From assembly GCF_003003055.1 (NCBI RefSeq), contig NZ_PVTV01000017.1:1-64000 (forward strand): DNA of 64,000 nucleotides, in the 5' to 3' direction. The stretch's first letter is position 1. The number at the start of each line of letters is the position of its first letter. A program made the position numbers and the translations under genes. The notes under the pieces are model-generated. The model did not search any database and was not told where the DNA came from. It was given only the letters and a program-made list of their open reading frames with translations. Source of the stretch: Jezberella montanilacus (GTDB lineage Bacteria; Pseudomonadota; Gammaproteobacteria; Burkholderiales; Burkholderiaceae_B). Below are positions 14,313-22,133 of this stretch, in pieces.

Positions 14313-15671
14313 ATGAGCCCTTTGTTGCCGGACTTTGTTTTTCTTCCCAGTAACGGTGAACTTTATCTTTGTACCGTCTCGTCTGCAGGTGTGGTTCAGA
14401 CGCGTGTACTTGCGCCAGGCAACTCAGACGCGATCTACAAGATTTCGACAGATCAAAAGTTCTTCGCTTTTTTGGATTCTGCCAACAAACGCTTGGCAGT
14501 TTACGAGTTACTGAACGCCGAGCCTTGGCTGCAGCGCATCGTTCCGCCCACAAATTTGCCACGCGACTGTATCGCGTATGACTTTATTCTGCACGACGGG
14601 CAACTGCTCGTAGGCGGCAGAAGTCGTTCTCAAGAAAACATCTGGATGCTGGATTACACCTTGCCAGCGCAACCCGCGCGCGCCTGGACGGCACTTGAGG
14701 TGCCCGAACTCGTCCGTAATAACGGTAAGTCGATTGACCTGCTCTACGTACTAGACCGGACGCTGGTAGCTGTTGACAATGTCATCCGGCCGAAGTGGTT
14801 TGTGTTTTATCAATTGAACAAAGGTACTCTTCCGACACCAGTCGGTCTGCATCCAATTAGGGTAATGTCGGCCTTTGAAGGGATTCGCCACGGGGCCGAG
14901 AGTAATGCGTTGTATGCGCTTTTTTCAGCGGGTGCGGGGCAGCGGGGCGCTTCGTCGTATGTGCAGCTGTACTTTAAAGATGAAATCGCACAGAGTGTCG
15001 CTGCCGCGGACTTGAGTACGACCAGACTCGGTGGCAAGGCCAGTGTTAGCGCCGCAGATCTCGCAACGGCTAAGGGCAGCAGCATGGTGGCTGGTGACGC
15101 TTCAGTTATACGGATTCCGTCTCGTTCTACGTTGCGCCACGATCGCAATCGCACCTTGAACTGGCAGTTTTTTACGCCGATGGGTAATGATCACGACGAT
15201 GAGTTTGGTGATTGGAAAGCGAACACTGACTTTGACGTAGAGTTTCTGCCTTTTGTCTCGCGGGTTAGGCGTCGCAAAGAAATCCCGCCTGATCCAAAGG
15301 TACTAAAGCTCAAAGCAGCGCGTGCGAAGCGAAAAGAACTGTTAAGGCAGCTACCTGGCGCAAGCGTCTTTGCGATGATTTTTTGCAATGATTTTTTACT
15401 GTTGGCGATGGGTGAGCAGGGTGTCTGGGTTGCAAATACCACGCCGGTGCTGCGCGATCGTCGTATCGACCTCTCGGCTCGCTTCCGTCAAGTTGGCTCG
15501 GTTCAGTTAACCAAGGCTGTCGGCTTTGAAAAGCGAACTGACGAACAGGGCGGCGTGTTTGTGCTGGGCCAAACCAGCACTGAAGCTATTGCGCATGAAT
15601 GGCTGAGCCTTGAGCAAATTGTACTTAGCGCCAAAGCTCGCGCAAAGTCTCAGCGCTCGGCAGGCCCTTGA
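14313..15671 (+). CDS. Uncharacterised protein, probable beta-propeller, 452 aa
   Basis: No known family is recognised. The sequence consists of many short hydrophobic strands separated by turns (FVFLPSNGELYLCTV, KFFAFLDSANKRLAVYEL, QLLVGGRSRSQENIWMLD), the pattern of a beta-propeller. A charged, lysine-rich helical insert lies near residues 325-345. There is no signal peptide, so it is likely cytoplasmic. ATG 14,313 is preferred because GGAGA lies six bases before it; the in-frame ATG at 14,301 lacks a site. It stands alone, with the hairpin in its leader. Confidence 0.65.
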   Translation: MSPLLPDFVFLPSNGELYLCTVSSAGVVQTRVLAPGNSDAIYKISTDQKFFAFLDSANKRLAVYELLNAEPWLQRIVPPTNLPRDCIAYDFILHDGQLLVGGRSRSQENIWMLDYTLPAQPARAWTALEVPELVRNNGKSIDLLYVLDRTLVAVDNVIRPKWFVFYQLNKGTLPTPVGLHPIRVMSAFEGIRHGAESNALYALFSAGAGQRGASSYVQLYFKDEIAQSVAAADLSTTRLGGKASVSAADLATAKGSSMVAGDASVIRIPSRSTLRHDRNRTLNWQFFTPMGNDHDDEFGDWKANTDFDVEFLPFVSRVRRRKEIPPDPKVLKLKAARAKRKELLRQLPGASVFAMIFCNDFLLLAMGEQGVWVANTTPVLRDRRIDLSARFRQVGSVQLTKAVGFEKRTDEQGGVFVLGQTSTEAIAHEWLSLEQIVLSAKARAKSQRSAGP

Positions 15672-15814
15672 GTACGAAGCTAAGCGATCGGCATCTCAGC
15701 AGCTTGTGATTTTTTGGCGAGGTGAATTGAGCGAATGCCCTAGCGGGGTGAGTAAAGTAGTCGCTAGTCAAAGGTGGTGCTGTGAATCAGACGCGACTAC
15801 TTCACCTGGTTGAG

Positions 15815-16099
15815 CTATGCAGCTTTAGCCGCAGTACCTTTGGCGCGAATCACGTGGATTTTTGGTAAAGGTTTTATTTCGACGAGCGCGTTTGCGTTGG
15901 CGATTGCTTGCGCATAGACTTCGGCAACATCCCGGCCCGCTAGTAACTGTGCGATAACAAAATCGCGCTGGGTGGTTATGTTGGCAGGCATAAGTGCGCG
16001 ATTATTTTTAAAATAATCATACATTTCGTGTAGTGCTTGCTGTTCTTTTGCTGCAGCAGATTTTAAGACTGGCTTTTTCGTGCTTATCGTTTTTGTCAT
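15815..16099 (-). CDS. Small island protein, 94 aa, paralogue of the 88-aa protein
   Basis: The N-terminal 25 residues are basic and Ala-rich. The rest aligns without gaps to the protein encoded at 17,539-17,805: both share KEQ-x-A, then Y-x-K-x-NR, then LLAG, then V and N-x-N at identical spacing. The family is not recognised. Both proteins look helical and soluble. ATG 16,099 is preferred, with GGA about seven bases upstream. It lies downstream of the 91-aa gene on the same strand. Confidence 0.65.
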   Translation of the reverse strand: MTKTISTKKPVLKSAAAKEQQALHEMYDYFKNNRALMPANITTQRDFVIAQLLAGRDVAEVYAQAIANANALVEIKPLPKIHVIRAKGTAAKAA

Positions 16100-16259
16100 C
16101 GTCGCATCCAAAAAGTTGAAGGAACAAGATCATATAAAAAGGTCACGAAGAAAAATGTCGTGAACAACTTCGGTCGCAATTTATTATGTGGTTGTATAAA
16201 GAGTTTTTGGCAGTCTTTTAAAAATACGATGACTGCCATCTATTTGAAGTAGCGCTTAA

Positions 16260-16535
16260 TTAGCGCTTGCTATTGTTGCGAACGATTGGCAAGCGTGCAG
16301 CGTCTTCGCTCCACTTGTAGTAGTACACGCGATCTATTTTTTTAACAGATAATTGCGGCTCGGCAACGTACGCTAAGCGTTCAAGCTGATTGAGTACTTT
16401 ACGAGTAAAACTTTCAGGCAGCTCATCACGACGGTACACGGCTTCCAGCAATTCAGTCAGTCTGGTGTGCGAAATTTCGCTGTCTGGCCCTGGTATTAGA
16501 TTAATAAGATCCCAACAAAGACGATTTATTCCCAC
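16260..16535 (-). CDS. Small winged-helix-like protein, 91 aa
   Basis: The product begins MGINRLCWDLINLIPG and contains a helix-turn-helix-like stretch (HTRLTELLEAVYRR, then SFTRKVLNQLERLAYV), followed by a YYYKW strand. This could be a small DNA-binding regulator, but no family is recognised. It is transcribed leftward from the promoter at 16,732-16,760, which overlaps a large palindrome, so it may regulate itself. The 94-aa gene follows 160 bases downstream. Confidence 0.55.
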   Translation of the reverse strand: MGINRLCWDLINLIPGPDSEISHTRLTELLEAVYRRDELPESFTRKVLNQLERLAYVAEPQLSVKKIDRVYYYKWSEDAARLPIVRNNSKR

Positions 16536-16720
16536 AAGCGATTCCTTAAAATTTAGTCAAAAGCGCGACTTGACGCATAGTCCTTAGCAAAGGCAGCGCC
16601 GTGATTTTTAAGCAAACTAGATTGATGAGGTTAAAAGATGTAAAGCAACACGTTGCGTGTACAAAGGCTTGTTGTTTTATGAAGTATTTGTTTATCTTTT
16701 TTATTTTTTTAATCTTAATT

Positions 16721-16775
16721 ACTACACTGATAATGTAGTTTTTCACGAATTAATTGTCAAGATAATTCCGTGAAA
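16721..16775 (-). promoter_or_regulatory. Leftward promoter inside overlapping palindromes
   Basis: On the minus strand TTGACA (16,760-16,755) and TACATT (16,737-16,732) are 17 bases apart. The -35 box lies in the middle of a large inverted repeat, TTTCACGAATTA (16,741-16,752) and TAATTCCGTGAAA (16,763-16,775), which matches except for one extra base. The -10 box lies in a second one, ACTACA-N7-TGTAGT (16,721-16,739). This is the look of a tightly repressed promoter for the 91-aa gene. The -35 region again begins TTGACAATTAA. Confidence 0.6.
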
Positions 16776-16926
16776 TCCGGAGGTTACTGGCAGCAAAAAT
16801 TCTTTTCTTTTAGCGATATTTTTACAACGCGCACATTGTTTTTTGTCGCGCCTTTGACGCATAGTTTTGGCTGATGTCGTTGCGAACAAGCTGCAAAAAA
16901 ATGGGGCTACTTTGTCGTGAGATTCA

Positions 16927-16955
16927 TTGACAATTAAATCGCAAAATCTTACACT
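16927..16955 (+). promoter_or_regulatory. Rightward promoter of the small-protein cluster
   Basis: TTGACA (16,927-16,932) and TACACT (16,950-16,955) are 17 bases apart, giving a good sigma-70 promoter for the 75-aa and 88-aa genes with a leader of about 220 bases. The bases from the -35 box on read TTGACAATTAA, as at 6,891 and in the leftward promoter at 16,760. Confidence 0.6.
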
Positions 16956-17180
16956 TTCAATCCCAGTTCATTACACAAAATCAGCACACGATTTTGTCAC
17001 CAGCCGCTGTAATAGCGGGCCAACTACTTAAATAGTTTTTTTAATAACTCCGTTTGCGCTTAGCTGCTTAAGTACAGCTAGTGCGCGTTAACTTCGTCGA
17101 TAGCAAATGTTATTGCCGCGCTAAACCTTTTAGCGTGGTGCGGACCATTTTTTACTTAACTTGACTGTAAAAGGTAATTT

Positions 17181-17408
17181 ATGAAAAAAACTAAAGCGAT
17201 CAAAACATTTACAGTAACACGCGATTCGGTTAATGCTTGTGTTGTATTCACTTGGAATGGAAAGCAAGAAACGTTAGCCGATGCTTTACATACAATGCAA
17301 CACGTTTTTGCTTTTCCTGACAGCGTGCTTAATCAAGTCAAACAATTGAAAGCCGTTACGTTAGCGCCAAACAAAATGCAAGTTAAAAAATTTCCGCTAC
17401 ACAGTTAA
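17181..17408 (+). CDS. Small basic protein, 75 aa
   Basis: ATG 17,181 follows AAAGG at a good distance. The product is basic with a strand-rich first half (KTFTVTRDSVNACVVFTWNGKQ), then a helix (LADALHTMQHVF) and a lysine-rich tail. This is a compact soluble protein of unknown family. It is the first gene after the rightward promoter at 16,927 and lies 130 bases before the 88-aa gene. Confidence 0.55.
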   Translation: MKKTKAIKTFTVTRDSVNACVVFTWNGKQETLADALHTMQHVFAFPDSVLNQVKQLKAVTLAPNKMQVKKFPLHS

Positions 17409-17538
17409 ATTAAAAAACTGTCGTATCCCTCTGCAGTGCAATCACAAGCGCGTTTCCACCTTACTGCTAACCGTAGCCGTAGCAACTGTTAGTCAGCTTT
17501 CGTCTGCTGTATTCGCTCAATCTTTAAAAGGATCCGAA

Positions 17539-17805
17539 ATGGCTCAATCTCGTCGTGCAGTGTTAGCCTCAAAACGTTACTCCAAAAAAACTAAAGAACA
17601 AGTTGCTCGCGAAATTCGGTGGGAATATTACAAAGCAAACAGGAATCGTTTAATAGACGATGTTGTGCAATACAGCGAAATAATTTTGCAAATGTTGCTT
17701 GCCGGCGTAGAAGTAGAAATTGCTTTTTTGCCTTATGTCAAAAATGTTAATGTTGTTAGTCCACAAATACTGCCCGCACACAACAGCCAACATAAAGCCG
17801 CGTGA
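17539..17805 (+). CDS. Small island protein, 88 aa, paralogue of the 94-aa protein
   Basis: ATG 17,539 follows AAAGGATCC, a clear ribosome site. The N-terminal third is very basic (RRAVLASKRYSKKTKEQ). From KEQ-x-A onward it aligns without gaps to the protein encoded leftward at 15,815-16,099, sharing Y-x-K-x-NR, LLAG and N-x-N. Its function is unknown. It is the last island gene before the metabolic genes begin at 17.9 kb. Confidence 0.65.
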   Translation: MAQSRRAVLASKRYSKKTKEQVAREIRWEYYKANRNRLIDDVVQYSEIILQMLLAGVEVEIAFLPYVKNVNVVSPQILPAHNSQHKAA

Positions 17806-17894
17806 AAAATCAGCTACATGAATCGCTAGTTTTGTAGACACTAGGTTCAGCCTTAAACTCAGCAGAGCTTATTCGACAGGAGCGGGTGTTAAAA

Positions 17895-18770
17895 ATGATC
17901 ATTACAGATTCACAAGTGCATATATGGGAAGCTCATCGGCCTGATCGTCCCTGGCCTGCCGAAGAGATCGCAAAAAAAGTATTCGTCGCAGCTGAGGGTG
18001 CACGACCCCATCGAGAGGAGCCCGTTAGTGCGGAGGAGATGCTTAGTGTCATGAATAGTGCACAGGTATCTCGCGCAATTATTGTTCCTCCGTCTCCTGT
18101 TGGCGACAATAATTTGTCTGCTCTAGAGGCTGCTGCTCGGTATCCCGACCGCTATGCTGTCATGGGTCGCTTTGATCCCAGTGCGCCGGACGCACGCAAT
18201 CTTTTGCAAGGCTGGTTGGCGCAACCACAGATGCTTGGCATTCGCATGACCTTTCACAAACCAAAATGGGCTAGTTGGCTGGATGATGAGTCGATTGATT
18301 GGTTTTGGGCGGATTGTGAGAAGCTTGGGATTCCCCTCATGCTGTTGATACCTGGGCGCATGGATGTCATCGACAAGCTGGCCTCTCGGCATCCTGATTT
18401 AAAACTGATTCTTGATCATATGGGTCGACTGAGTGGGAAAAGAGATGACGACTGTTTTGCTGACCTTGACGTGATGCTCAAACTCGCAAAACACCCCAAC
18501 GTCTCAGTAAAGGCATCTTCAGCACCTTGCTACAGCACTCAGCCGTATCCCTACAAAAATATCGAACCTTATTTGCGTCAGATTTTTGAGGCCTTTGGCC
18601 CCACGCGCACAATGTGGGGATCTGACTTCTCAAGACTTCCCTGCCCTTATACTGAGTGCGTGAATCATTTTCTTCAGGAGCTGAGTTTCTTGCGAGGCGA
18701 TGATCTGAGCTGGGTAATGAGCAGAGCGATTTCCGATATTCTCAAATGGCCAGAACCAAAAACATCATGA
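17895..18770 (+). CDS. Amidohydrolase-family (PDC lactonase-like) protein
   Basis: The protein is an amidohydrolase-2 TIM-barrel hydrolase related to 2-pyrone-4,6-dicarboxylate and sugar lactonases. It opens with DSQVHIW (the metal-binding region, with Gln in place of the first His of a usual H-x-H). It has LILDHMGR near residue 170 and MWGSDFSR near 240, where the conserved Asp lies. Such enzymes open lactones or related esters in aromatic and sugar catabolism. ATG 17,895 is chosen, though GTG 17,886 is possible. It overlaps the Bug receptor gene by four bases (ATGA), so the two form an operon and probably act on one substrate. Confidence 0.8.
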   Translation: MIITDSQVHIWEAHRPDRPWPAEEIAKKVFVAAEGARPHREEPVSAEEMLSVMNSAQVSRAIIVPPSPVGDNNLSALEAAARYPDRYAVMGRFDPSAPDARNLLQGWLAQPQMLGIRMTFHKPKWASWLDDESIDWFWADCEKLGIPLMLLIPGRMDVIDKLASRHPDLKLILDHMGRLSGKRDDDCFADLDVMLKLAKHPNVSVKASSAPCYSTQPYPYKNIEPYLRQIFEAFGPTRTMWGSDFSRLPCPYTECVNHFLQELSFLRGDDLSWVMSRAISDILKWPEPKTS

Positions 18771-19774
18771 TAATTTTAAAAGCAACATTCTTAATACGCT
18801 TGTCAGCTAGACTGCTTTTGACTGGCGGCCTAGCTGTATTTTTCATTTCAGCCAACTGCTCTGCAGCCACGGGAGACGATTATCCGAATAAGCCGATCCA
18901 TCTGATTATTCCTTTCCCACCCGGTGGTGCAGTAGACATCTTGGGCCGATTAATTGGCCAGAGTCTGTCAGAGCAATTTAATCAATCCGTCATTATCGAA
19001 AACCGACCCGGCGCGAATGGCAATATCGCCATGGAGGCACTCGCCAAAATGCCTGCGGACGGTTACTCACTGTTAATTGGCGGCAACGGCATTGCTACCA
19101 ATAGTCTGCTGTACCCCAGCTCAACTTATCGTATGCCTCAAGACTTCTCAACGCTTGGTTATGTTGGGCGTGCGCCGCTAATAATGGTTGTGCCCGAGCA
19201 AGCACCTTATCAGTCACTTGGGGACGTCATTACTGCAGCTAAGAAAAATCCAGGTGCCGTAACATTCGCCTCTGCGGGAAGCGGGAGTTCAGCTCATTTA
19301 GGGGCTGAGCTTTTGAGCTACGCCACCAAAATTGAGCTCACACATATTGCCTACAAGGGCGGCGCGCCAGCTATTGTTGATCTTGTCGGCAATCGTGTGT
19401 CCTTCATGTTGCTTGATCTCGCGCAAGCCTTGCCTCAGTTACAAACTGGTCGCTTACGAGCGATCGTAGTTGGTACCCCCGAAAAATTAGATGTACTTCC
19501 GAAGGTCCCGAGCATGACTGATGCTGGCTATCACCAGATTGAGGCAACCGTCTGGTGGGGGCTAATCGGTCCGGCAAATATCCCTGAGGCAATTGCAAAC
19601 AAAATAAATGCTGGCCTGAATCGTGCGCTGACGGACACTGCCATCGTCAAGAAACTAACAGAGTTCGGCGTGACGCCAAAACCGGGCACAACCCAGCAAT
19701 TTCGTAGCTTTATTTTGAGTGAAATTAACAAATGGTCTGCAGTGATGAAAAACGTCAAAATGAAAGAAGATTAA
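18767..19774 (+). CDS. Bug-type tripartite tricarboxylate transporter receptor
   Basis: A signal peptide (about residues 1-33, ending ANCSA) is followed by the Bug/TctC fold signatures DYPNKPIHLIIPFPPGG, VIIENRPGANG and HIAYKGGAPAIVDLVGN. These periplasmic proteins bind carboxylates or amides and deliver them to a TctAB-type permease, which is not in this window. The start overlaps the stop of the amidohydrolase gene (ATGA), implying coupled translation. Many Bug paralogues work with distant permeases. The ligand is unknown. Confidence 0.85.
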   Translation: MIILKATFLIRLSARLLLTGGLAVFFISANCSAATGDDYPNKPIHLIIPFPPGGAVDILGRLIGQSLSEQFNQSVIIENRPGANGNIAMEALAKMPADGYSLLIGGNGIATNSLLYPSSTYRMPQDFSTLGYVGRAPLIMVVPEQAPYQSLGDVITAAKKNPGAVTFASAGSGSSAHLGAELLSYATKIELTHIAYKGGAPAIVDLVGNRVSFMLLDLAQALPQLQTGRLRAIVVGTPEKLDVLPKVPSMTDAGYHQIEATVWWGLIGPANIPEAIANKINAGLNRALTDTAIVKKLTEFGVTPKPGTTQQFRSFILSEINKWSAVMKNVKMKED

Positions 19775-19782
19775 TACTCGTT

Positions 19783-19810
19783 GCCGAGGTATAAGGTGTT
19801 GCGCCTCGGC
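19783..19810 (+). terminator. Hairpin between convergent genes
   Basis: GCCGAGG (19,783-19,789) pairs with CCTCGGC (19,804-19,810) around a 14-base loop, just after the Bug receptor stop and before the end of the convergent SRAP gene. No strong T-run follows on either strand, so it may be a weak or Rho-assisted terminator. Confidence 0.4.
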
Positions 19811-19853
19811 GAAAACCAAAGAGATCTCAGCTAATCCAAGCGCTCTCAGCTAA

Positions 19854-20501
19854 TCAGTTGATGGCGCTTTTTAATTCAAGCGCTTCAGCAGGACACTGCC
19901 TAATCAGCGCCGCTATGTCTGACGGGGTCCCTTTAAGCCAGGCCTCATAGCTGTCAGGATTCAAAATCACCACCATGCGTTTTTCGTCTTGTGGCTTGTG
20001 CAATAGCTTAAATATTGAATGGTCATTAGCGTTAACGGTCAGCATGGTGTAGCTCTCGACCCAGCCGGTAGGCGAACGCCACGCCGACCATAGTCCGGCA
20101 ATACCCATTGGCTCGCCATCAGCCCTCGATACTTCAGCCGCGACGGCCTTACCCGACCGCCAGTCTGGCTCAAACACAGATATCGCTGGGATGATGCAAC
20201 GTTGCGCTTTTCTCCAGGCATCTCTAAACGTAGGCTTTTCAGCAATCGTTTCGCTTCGAGCATTGAAAGTGCCACGGACTTTACCGTCCTTTGACCAGTG
20301 CGGGATTAAGCCCCAGTGGCCGGAGACGGCCTCGCGATCGGGGACAGCTTCATCGCCAACATCAGCGTGCGGGTGCGGGCGGATGAAAAGACCTTCATAG
20401 CCTGGCCACATGTCGGGCTTGCAAATGGTTGTCAGTGGCCCAAGCCCAAAGATGTTGCGTAACTGATTGATATGAGTGACAGGTTTGTAGTGGCTACACA
20501 T
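19854..20501 (-). CDS. yedK: SOS response-associated peptidase (SRAP, YedK/HMCES)
   Basis: The initiator Met is followed by Cys2, the residue that, after Met removal, forms a thiazolidine crosslink to abasic sites in single-stranded DNA. Other SRAP landmarks are present: FNARSE (79-84), E111 in the VFEPDW stretch, and LLHKPQDEKRMVVIL (167-181), the His-containing active-site loop. Length (215 aa) is normal. It protects abasic sites during replication. The first 30 codons are duplicated upstream at 21,463-21,551, beyond a toxin-antitoxin cassette. Confidence 0.9.
   Translation of the reverse strand: MCSHYKPVTHINQLRNIFGLGPLTTICKPDMWPGYEGLFIRPHPHADVGDEAVPDREAVSGHWGLIPHWSKDGKVRGTFNARSETIAEKPTFRDAWRKAQRCIIPAISVFEPDWRSGKAVAAEVSRADGEPMGIAGLWSAWRSPTGWVESYTMLTVNANDHSIFKLLHKPQDEKRMVVILNPDSYEAWLKGTPSDIAALIRQCPAEALELKSAIN
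20413..20501 (-). repeat. Direct repeat flanking the MNT-HEPN cassette, copy in intact yedK
   Basis: These 89 bases (first 30 codons of yedK) match 21,463-21,551 at all but about four positions, in the same orientation and exactly 1,050 bases apart. Sequence on either side is unrelated. Confidence 0.85.
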
Positions 20502-20730
20502 ATTCGCTTGTGATTCGACTCATCAGGCTATTTGTTTTATTTTGTAACACGGTATCGTTTAGCGATCGAATGGGATTGAAGTGAATTAAGGGGCAGAATA
20601 TTATTCGTTTGTTTTCGACTATTTCAGTATTCAGTTGGCAAACTTGTCACAGGGCCTTAAAATGAGACCGCGCGCGTTAGGGTCTTGTCCATGACAAGAC
20701 AGATAATTTTCGTTACCTTACTTGTCATCC

Positions 20731-21081
20731 ATGTCAAATTCAATCATCGATTCTGCTACGAAGGGCGCAGCTAGTGCGTTCTGGGATAAGCTCGTGCAGC
20801 ATTTCGAGGTTAGTCGCACTTTGCTTTTTGGTAGCCGCGCTCGAAATACACATTCAGACGAAAGTGATGCTGACATTGCTGTGATACTACGTGGTGTAGT
20901 CGGTAAATTTATTGAAACAAAGTTTGTAATGGATGATTTAGCGTACGAAGTACTTTTAGATACAGGTGTGCGAATCCAACCACTACCAATTTGGCAAGAA
21001 GAGTGGGATCATCCCGAGCTTTACTCTAATCCTCTGCTGATCCGTAATATTCAAAAAGACGGCATACTAATTGACCGCTAA
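20731..21081 (+). CDS. MNT-type nucleotidyltransferase antitoxin
   Basis: The 116-residue protein has the minimal nucleotidyltransferase signature GSRAR (34-38) followed by SDADIAV with D46 and D48. Such MNT proteins pair with HEPN proteins and in studied cases neutralise them by AMPylation. ATG 20,731 is used; an in-frame TTG lies nine bases upstream and neither has a clear ribosome site. The HEPN gene overlaps its 3' end by 11 bases. Confidence 0.85.
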   Translation: MSNSIIDSATKGAASAFWDKLVQHFEVSRTLLFGSRARNTHSDESDADIAVILRGVVGKFIETKFVMDDLAYEVLLDTGVRIQPLPIWQEEWDHPELYSNPLLIRNIQKDGILIDR

Positions 21082-21454
21082 CGAGCTTTTTGACAAAGCT
21101 ACAACAGCGCTCAGTTCTGCTCAGTTGCTGTTGCAAGCTGGTGATTTCGATGGCACTTGTAATCGGGCGTATTACGCGATGTTCGACGCAGCTCGTGCTG
21201 CGTTATTGATTGCTGACGGAAATGAAAGTGCTCTAGCAATAAAAACGCATAGCGGTCTGATCGCGGCGTTCAGCCTTCGACTAGTCAAGACGGGTAGGGT
21301 TACGCTTGCTTTAGGCAAATCGTTTAATAAAGTAGAAGATCTTAGATTAGTCGCTGACTACAAAGGCGATCCAGTCGAGATTGAGCAGGCACAATGGGCA
21401 GTCAATGAGGCTAAGGTCTTTGTTGATGCGCTGAGATTGTTGTCAGTAGTTTAA
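21071..21454 (+). CDS. HEPN-domain (UPF0332-like) toxin partner
   Basis: The 127-residue all-helical protein contains the NRAYYAMFDAARAAL core and KTHSGLIAAF segment of the HEPN family once called UPF0332. These proteins are typically RNases or AMPylation targets in toxin-antitoxin pairs. The start is a TTG at 21,071, inside the end of the MNT gene, which implies coupled translation at a lower level than the antitoxin. The classical R-x4-6-H motif is not obvious, so catalytic competence is uncertain. Confidence 0.8.
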   Translation: MTANELFDKATTALSSAQLLLQAGDFDGTCNRAYYAMFDAARAALLIADGNESALAIKTHSGLIAAFSLRLVKTGRVTLALGKSFNKVEDLRLVADYKGDPVEIEQAQWAVNEAKVFVDALRLLSVV

Positions 21455-21462
21455 GAAGTATA

Positions 21463-21551
21463 TCGGGCTTGCCAATGATTGTCAGTGGCCCAAGCCCAAA
21501 GATGTTGCGTAACTGATTGATATGAGTGACAGGTTTGTAGTGACTGCACAT
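21463..21551 (-). pseudogene. Duplicated first 30 codons of yedK
   Basis: On the minus strand this copy has the start codon and Cys2 of yedK and continues to the KPD codons, after which it runs into unrelated sequence. It forms the far end of the direct repeat around the MNT-HEPN genes and is not functional as SRAP. Confidence 0.85.
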
Positions 21552-21662
21552 AGTTGATCTAGCGGTTTTTAACAATTAGGTAGCAAACTCCATGATAATC
21601 TGACGAGTGCCTGTTTGATTCGGGCAGACAGCAAGGTTCAATCAGATTTCAACGAGGATCTT

Positions 21663-21977
21663 ATGAAGCTCTTTCAAACAACACTCTCTGCCGTCGCCGT
21701 CATGTTGTTCGCCACGACTACCTATGCGCAAACCACTGGTATGGTCAGAGACAGATTGATTGATAAAGCACAGACCACCTGCAGCACAAAGCAGCGAGCC
21801 GAACGTCCTGCCTCAGTCAGCGATGCTGCCATTGCGTCTTTCTGCAAATGTAACGGGACCTTTATCGCTGACAAACTGACCAATGATCAAGCCATGGCGA
21901 TGCGTGGTACCGATAAAACGATTGATCCCGTGCTTCTGGCAGCGGCAAATCAAGCGTGCGAGTCAAAGCTGAAATAA
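21663..21977 (+). CDS. Small secreted protein, 104 aa
   Basis: A signal peptide is evident (MKLFQTTLSAVAVMLFATTT, cleavage after YA). The mature part is about 80 residues with four cysteines (TTCSTKQ, FCKCNG and ACESKL), suggesting disulphides in the periplasm. ATG 21,663 follows GAGGA and is preferred to an upstream in-frame start. The family is not recognised. It lies alone between the toxin-antitoxin region and the MBL-fold gene. Confidence 0.65.
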   Translation: MKLFQTTLSAVAVMLFATTTYAQTTGMVRDRLIDKAQTTCSTKQRAERPASVSDAAIASFCKCNGTFIADKLTNDQAMAMRGTDKTIDPVLLAAANQACESKLK

Positions 21978-22133
21978 ATCTCTCCGGCACAGTGACAGCT
22001 GGGGATTTGATACAAGAAGAAACGAATATTATGTCTAGCTTTCAGGTCGCAAACATTCTCGACTGTTAGTTGATTGTTTTTTCCTGTGTTACCCAGTAAG
22101 CTTAAAAGAAATTAAATAAGGCTTGGGGACATC

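Larger units (their letters stand above)
16536..17180 (+). other. Divergent intergenic region of the small-protein cluster
   Basis: This AT-rich 645-base gap contains a leftward promoter and operator-like palindrome (16,732-16,775), a rightward promoter (16,927-16,955) and a leader of about 220 bases with a CGCTAAA/TTTAGCG hairpin near 17,110-17,130. A 66-codon leftward frame inside it overlaps the promoter and is not credible. No RNA gene is recognised. Confidence 0.5.

Noticed and set aside
16546-16746. 66-codon leftward frame
   Set aside because: It begins inside the promoter/operator region of the 91-aa gene and would need to be translated from bases upstream of the transcription start.
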